NCBI GenBank assembly: GCA_018711755.1 | Contig: DVHY01000123.1 | Coordinates: forward strand, 1-7,525 | Direction of reading: 5' to 3' | DNA from: Candidatus Limivicinus faecipullorum | GTDB lineage: Bacteria; Bacillota; Clostridia; Oscillospirales; Oscillospiraceae | Length of the DNA stretch: 7,525 nt | In this document: one piece after another, positions 6,658 through 7,525 of the stretch | Layout: every line of letters starts with the position of its first letter | How positions within the stretch are numbered: the stretch's first letter is position 1 | Translations under genes and position numbers: made by a program | Notes under the pieces: model-generated | The model's input: only the letters and a program-made list of their open reading frames with translations | Databases searched by the model: none | Told to the model about the DNA's origin: nothing

Positions 6658-7500
6658 ATGAAAACCGCTTCCAAGGTATTTACCGCTCTGATAATGATCT
6701 TCCTCTTCGCCCCCATTGTCATCCTCCTGGTGTTCTCCTTCAACGAGGCCAAGAGCCTGTCGGTGTTTTCCGGCTTCTCCTTTTACTGGTACGGAGAGCT
6801 CTTCCGGGATTCCGAGACCCTCAACGCCGTGAAGAACACCCTGGTGCTGGCAGTGTGCGCCGCAGCCATCTCCACCATCATGGGCACCGCCGCCGCAGTG
6901 GGCATAAACAAGCTGCGCAACCGCTACCTCCATGCGGTGATGGACACCGTCACCAATATCCCCATGATAAACCCGGAGATAATCACCGGCATTTCCCTGA
7001 TGCTCATGTTCGTGTTCGTGGGCCGGCTCTTCGGCGCCGCCACCAGCCTCAGCTTCTGGACCATGCTCATTGCCCACGTCACCTTCTGCCTGCCCTATGT
7101 GATACTGCAGGTGCTGCCCAAGCTCCAGCAGATGGATTCCTCCCTGCCGGAGGCCGCTATGGACCTGGGCTGCACTCCCCTGCGGGCCTTCTTCAAAGTG
7201 GAGATACCTGAGATCCTGCCGGGCATCGTCACCGGGCTAATAATGGCCTTTACCCTGTCCCTGGACGACTTTGTCATCAGCTACTTTACCGCAGGCAACG
7301 GCTTCCAGACCCTGCCTATCCGTATATACAGCATGACCAAGAAGACCGTCACCCCCAAGATGTATGCTCTGGCCACTATCATTTTCTTCGTTATCCTGGC
7401 GCTGCTGCTCATCTCCAATCTCTCGGATACCGACAGCAGCCGGGCTATAAAAGCCGCAAGGCAAAAACGTAAAAACCTTAAAGCACAAAACTCTATTTGA
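6658..7500 (+). CDS. potC: Spermidine/putrescine ABC transporter permease PotC
   Basis: PotC is the second channel subunit and pairs with PotB. The 280 residues hold about six membrane spans, near 8-28, 60-82, 99-121, 133-155, 186-206 and 238-255. The EAA loop is EAAMDLGCTPLRAFF (165-179). The segment SLDDFVISYFTAG (201-213) is characteristic of PotC/PotI. The C-terminus is short and very basic (ARQKRKNLKAQ), consistent with a cytoplasmic tail. I chose the ATG at 6658 because AGAGGAGA lies seven bases upstream and the protein then starts just before the first span. An earlier in-frame ATG at 6526 lies within potB and would add residues with no family counterpart. Sixteen bases separate it from the next start codon. 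Confidence 0.94.
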   Translation: MKTASKVFTALIMIFLFAPIVILLVFSFNEAKSLSVFSGFSFYWYGELFRDSETLNAVKNTLVLAVCAAAISTIMGTAAAVGINKLRNRYLHAVMDTVTNIPMINPEIITGISLMLMFVFVGRLFGAATSLSFWTMLIAHVTFCLPYVILQVLPKLQQMDSSLPEAAMDLGCTPLRAFFKVEIPEILPGIVTGLIMAFTLSLDDFVISYFTAGNGFQTLPIRIYSMTKKTVTPKMYALATIIFFVILALLLISNLSDTDSSRAIKAARQKRKNLKAQNSI

Positions 7501-7516
7501 TTTGGGAGGTCAAGCC

Positions 7517-7525
7517 ATGAAAAAA
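7517..7525 (+). CDS. potD: Start of next operon gene, probably PotD binding lipoprotein (cut by window end)
   Basis: ATG followed by two lysine codons runs to the end of the window, preceded by a strong GGGAGGT (7504-7510) six bases upstream. Only MKK is visible. A lysine-rich start suits a signal peptide, and potD, encoding the polyamine-binding lipoprotein, is the usual fourth gene of this operon. The identity is therefore inferred from position alone. Confidence 0.6.

Overview
The window looks like chromosomal DNA from a fairly GC-rich member of the Clostridia (Bacillota), most likely an Oscillospiraceae/Ruminococcaceae-type anaerobe. This is inferred from the gene set (a clostridial-type PotA/B/C set, TruA and a PEPCK-like DUF4914-type protein), the GC-rich coding sequence with AT-rich intergenic DNA, and consensus Gram-positive promoters and strong GAGG-type ribosome binding sites. 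I see no insertion sequence, phage gene, CRISPR array, tRNA or rRNA.

Left part, minus strand: ddl (D-alanine--D-alanine ligase, 89-1153) and a 633-residue protein (1313-3214) are separate units. Each has its own sigma-A-type promoter with a 17-bp spacer, and a long perfect hairpin at 1257-1292 lies between them. Bases 1-88 are AT-rich sequence downstream of ddl with no gene visible. The 633-residue protein looks like a member of the uncharacterised DUF4914 family. Read by eye, it is a divergent ATP-type phosphoenolpyruvate carboxykinase (PEPCK) relative that keeps the metal and nucleotide site.

Middle: truA (tRNA pseudouridine synthase, 3499-4236) runs on the plus strand, divergent from the PEPCK-like gene across a 284-base gap. 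The 411-base gap after truA (4237-4647) has no credible protein gene. It starts with a near-perfect promoter (TTGACA, 17 bp, TG-extended TAGAAT), continues with about 260 bases of dense hairpins, and ends in a strong intrinsic terminator (4593-4630) 17 bases before the potA start codon. I read this as a structured non-coding RNA of roughly 340 nt. It is either an abundant free RNA or a long regulatory leader of the transporter operon, and it is the most interesting part of the window.

Right part, plus strand: potA-potB-potC and the first three codons of a fourth gene (by position potD) form a tight operon for a spermidine/putrescine ABC importer: ATPase, two permeases and, beyond the edge, the binding lipoprotein. 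potA and potB overlap by 4 bases (ATGA), and the later gaps are 16 bases each. I see no convincing promoter between the intrinsic terminator and potA. Expression of the transporter therefore probably depends on readthrough of that terminator, which raises the possibility of control by attenuation or a riboswitch.
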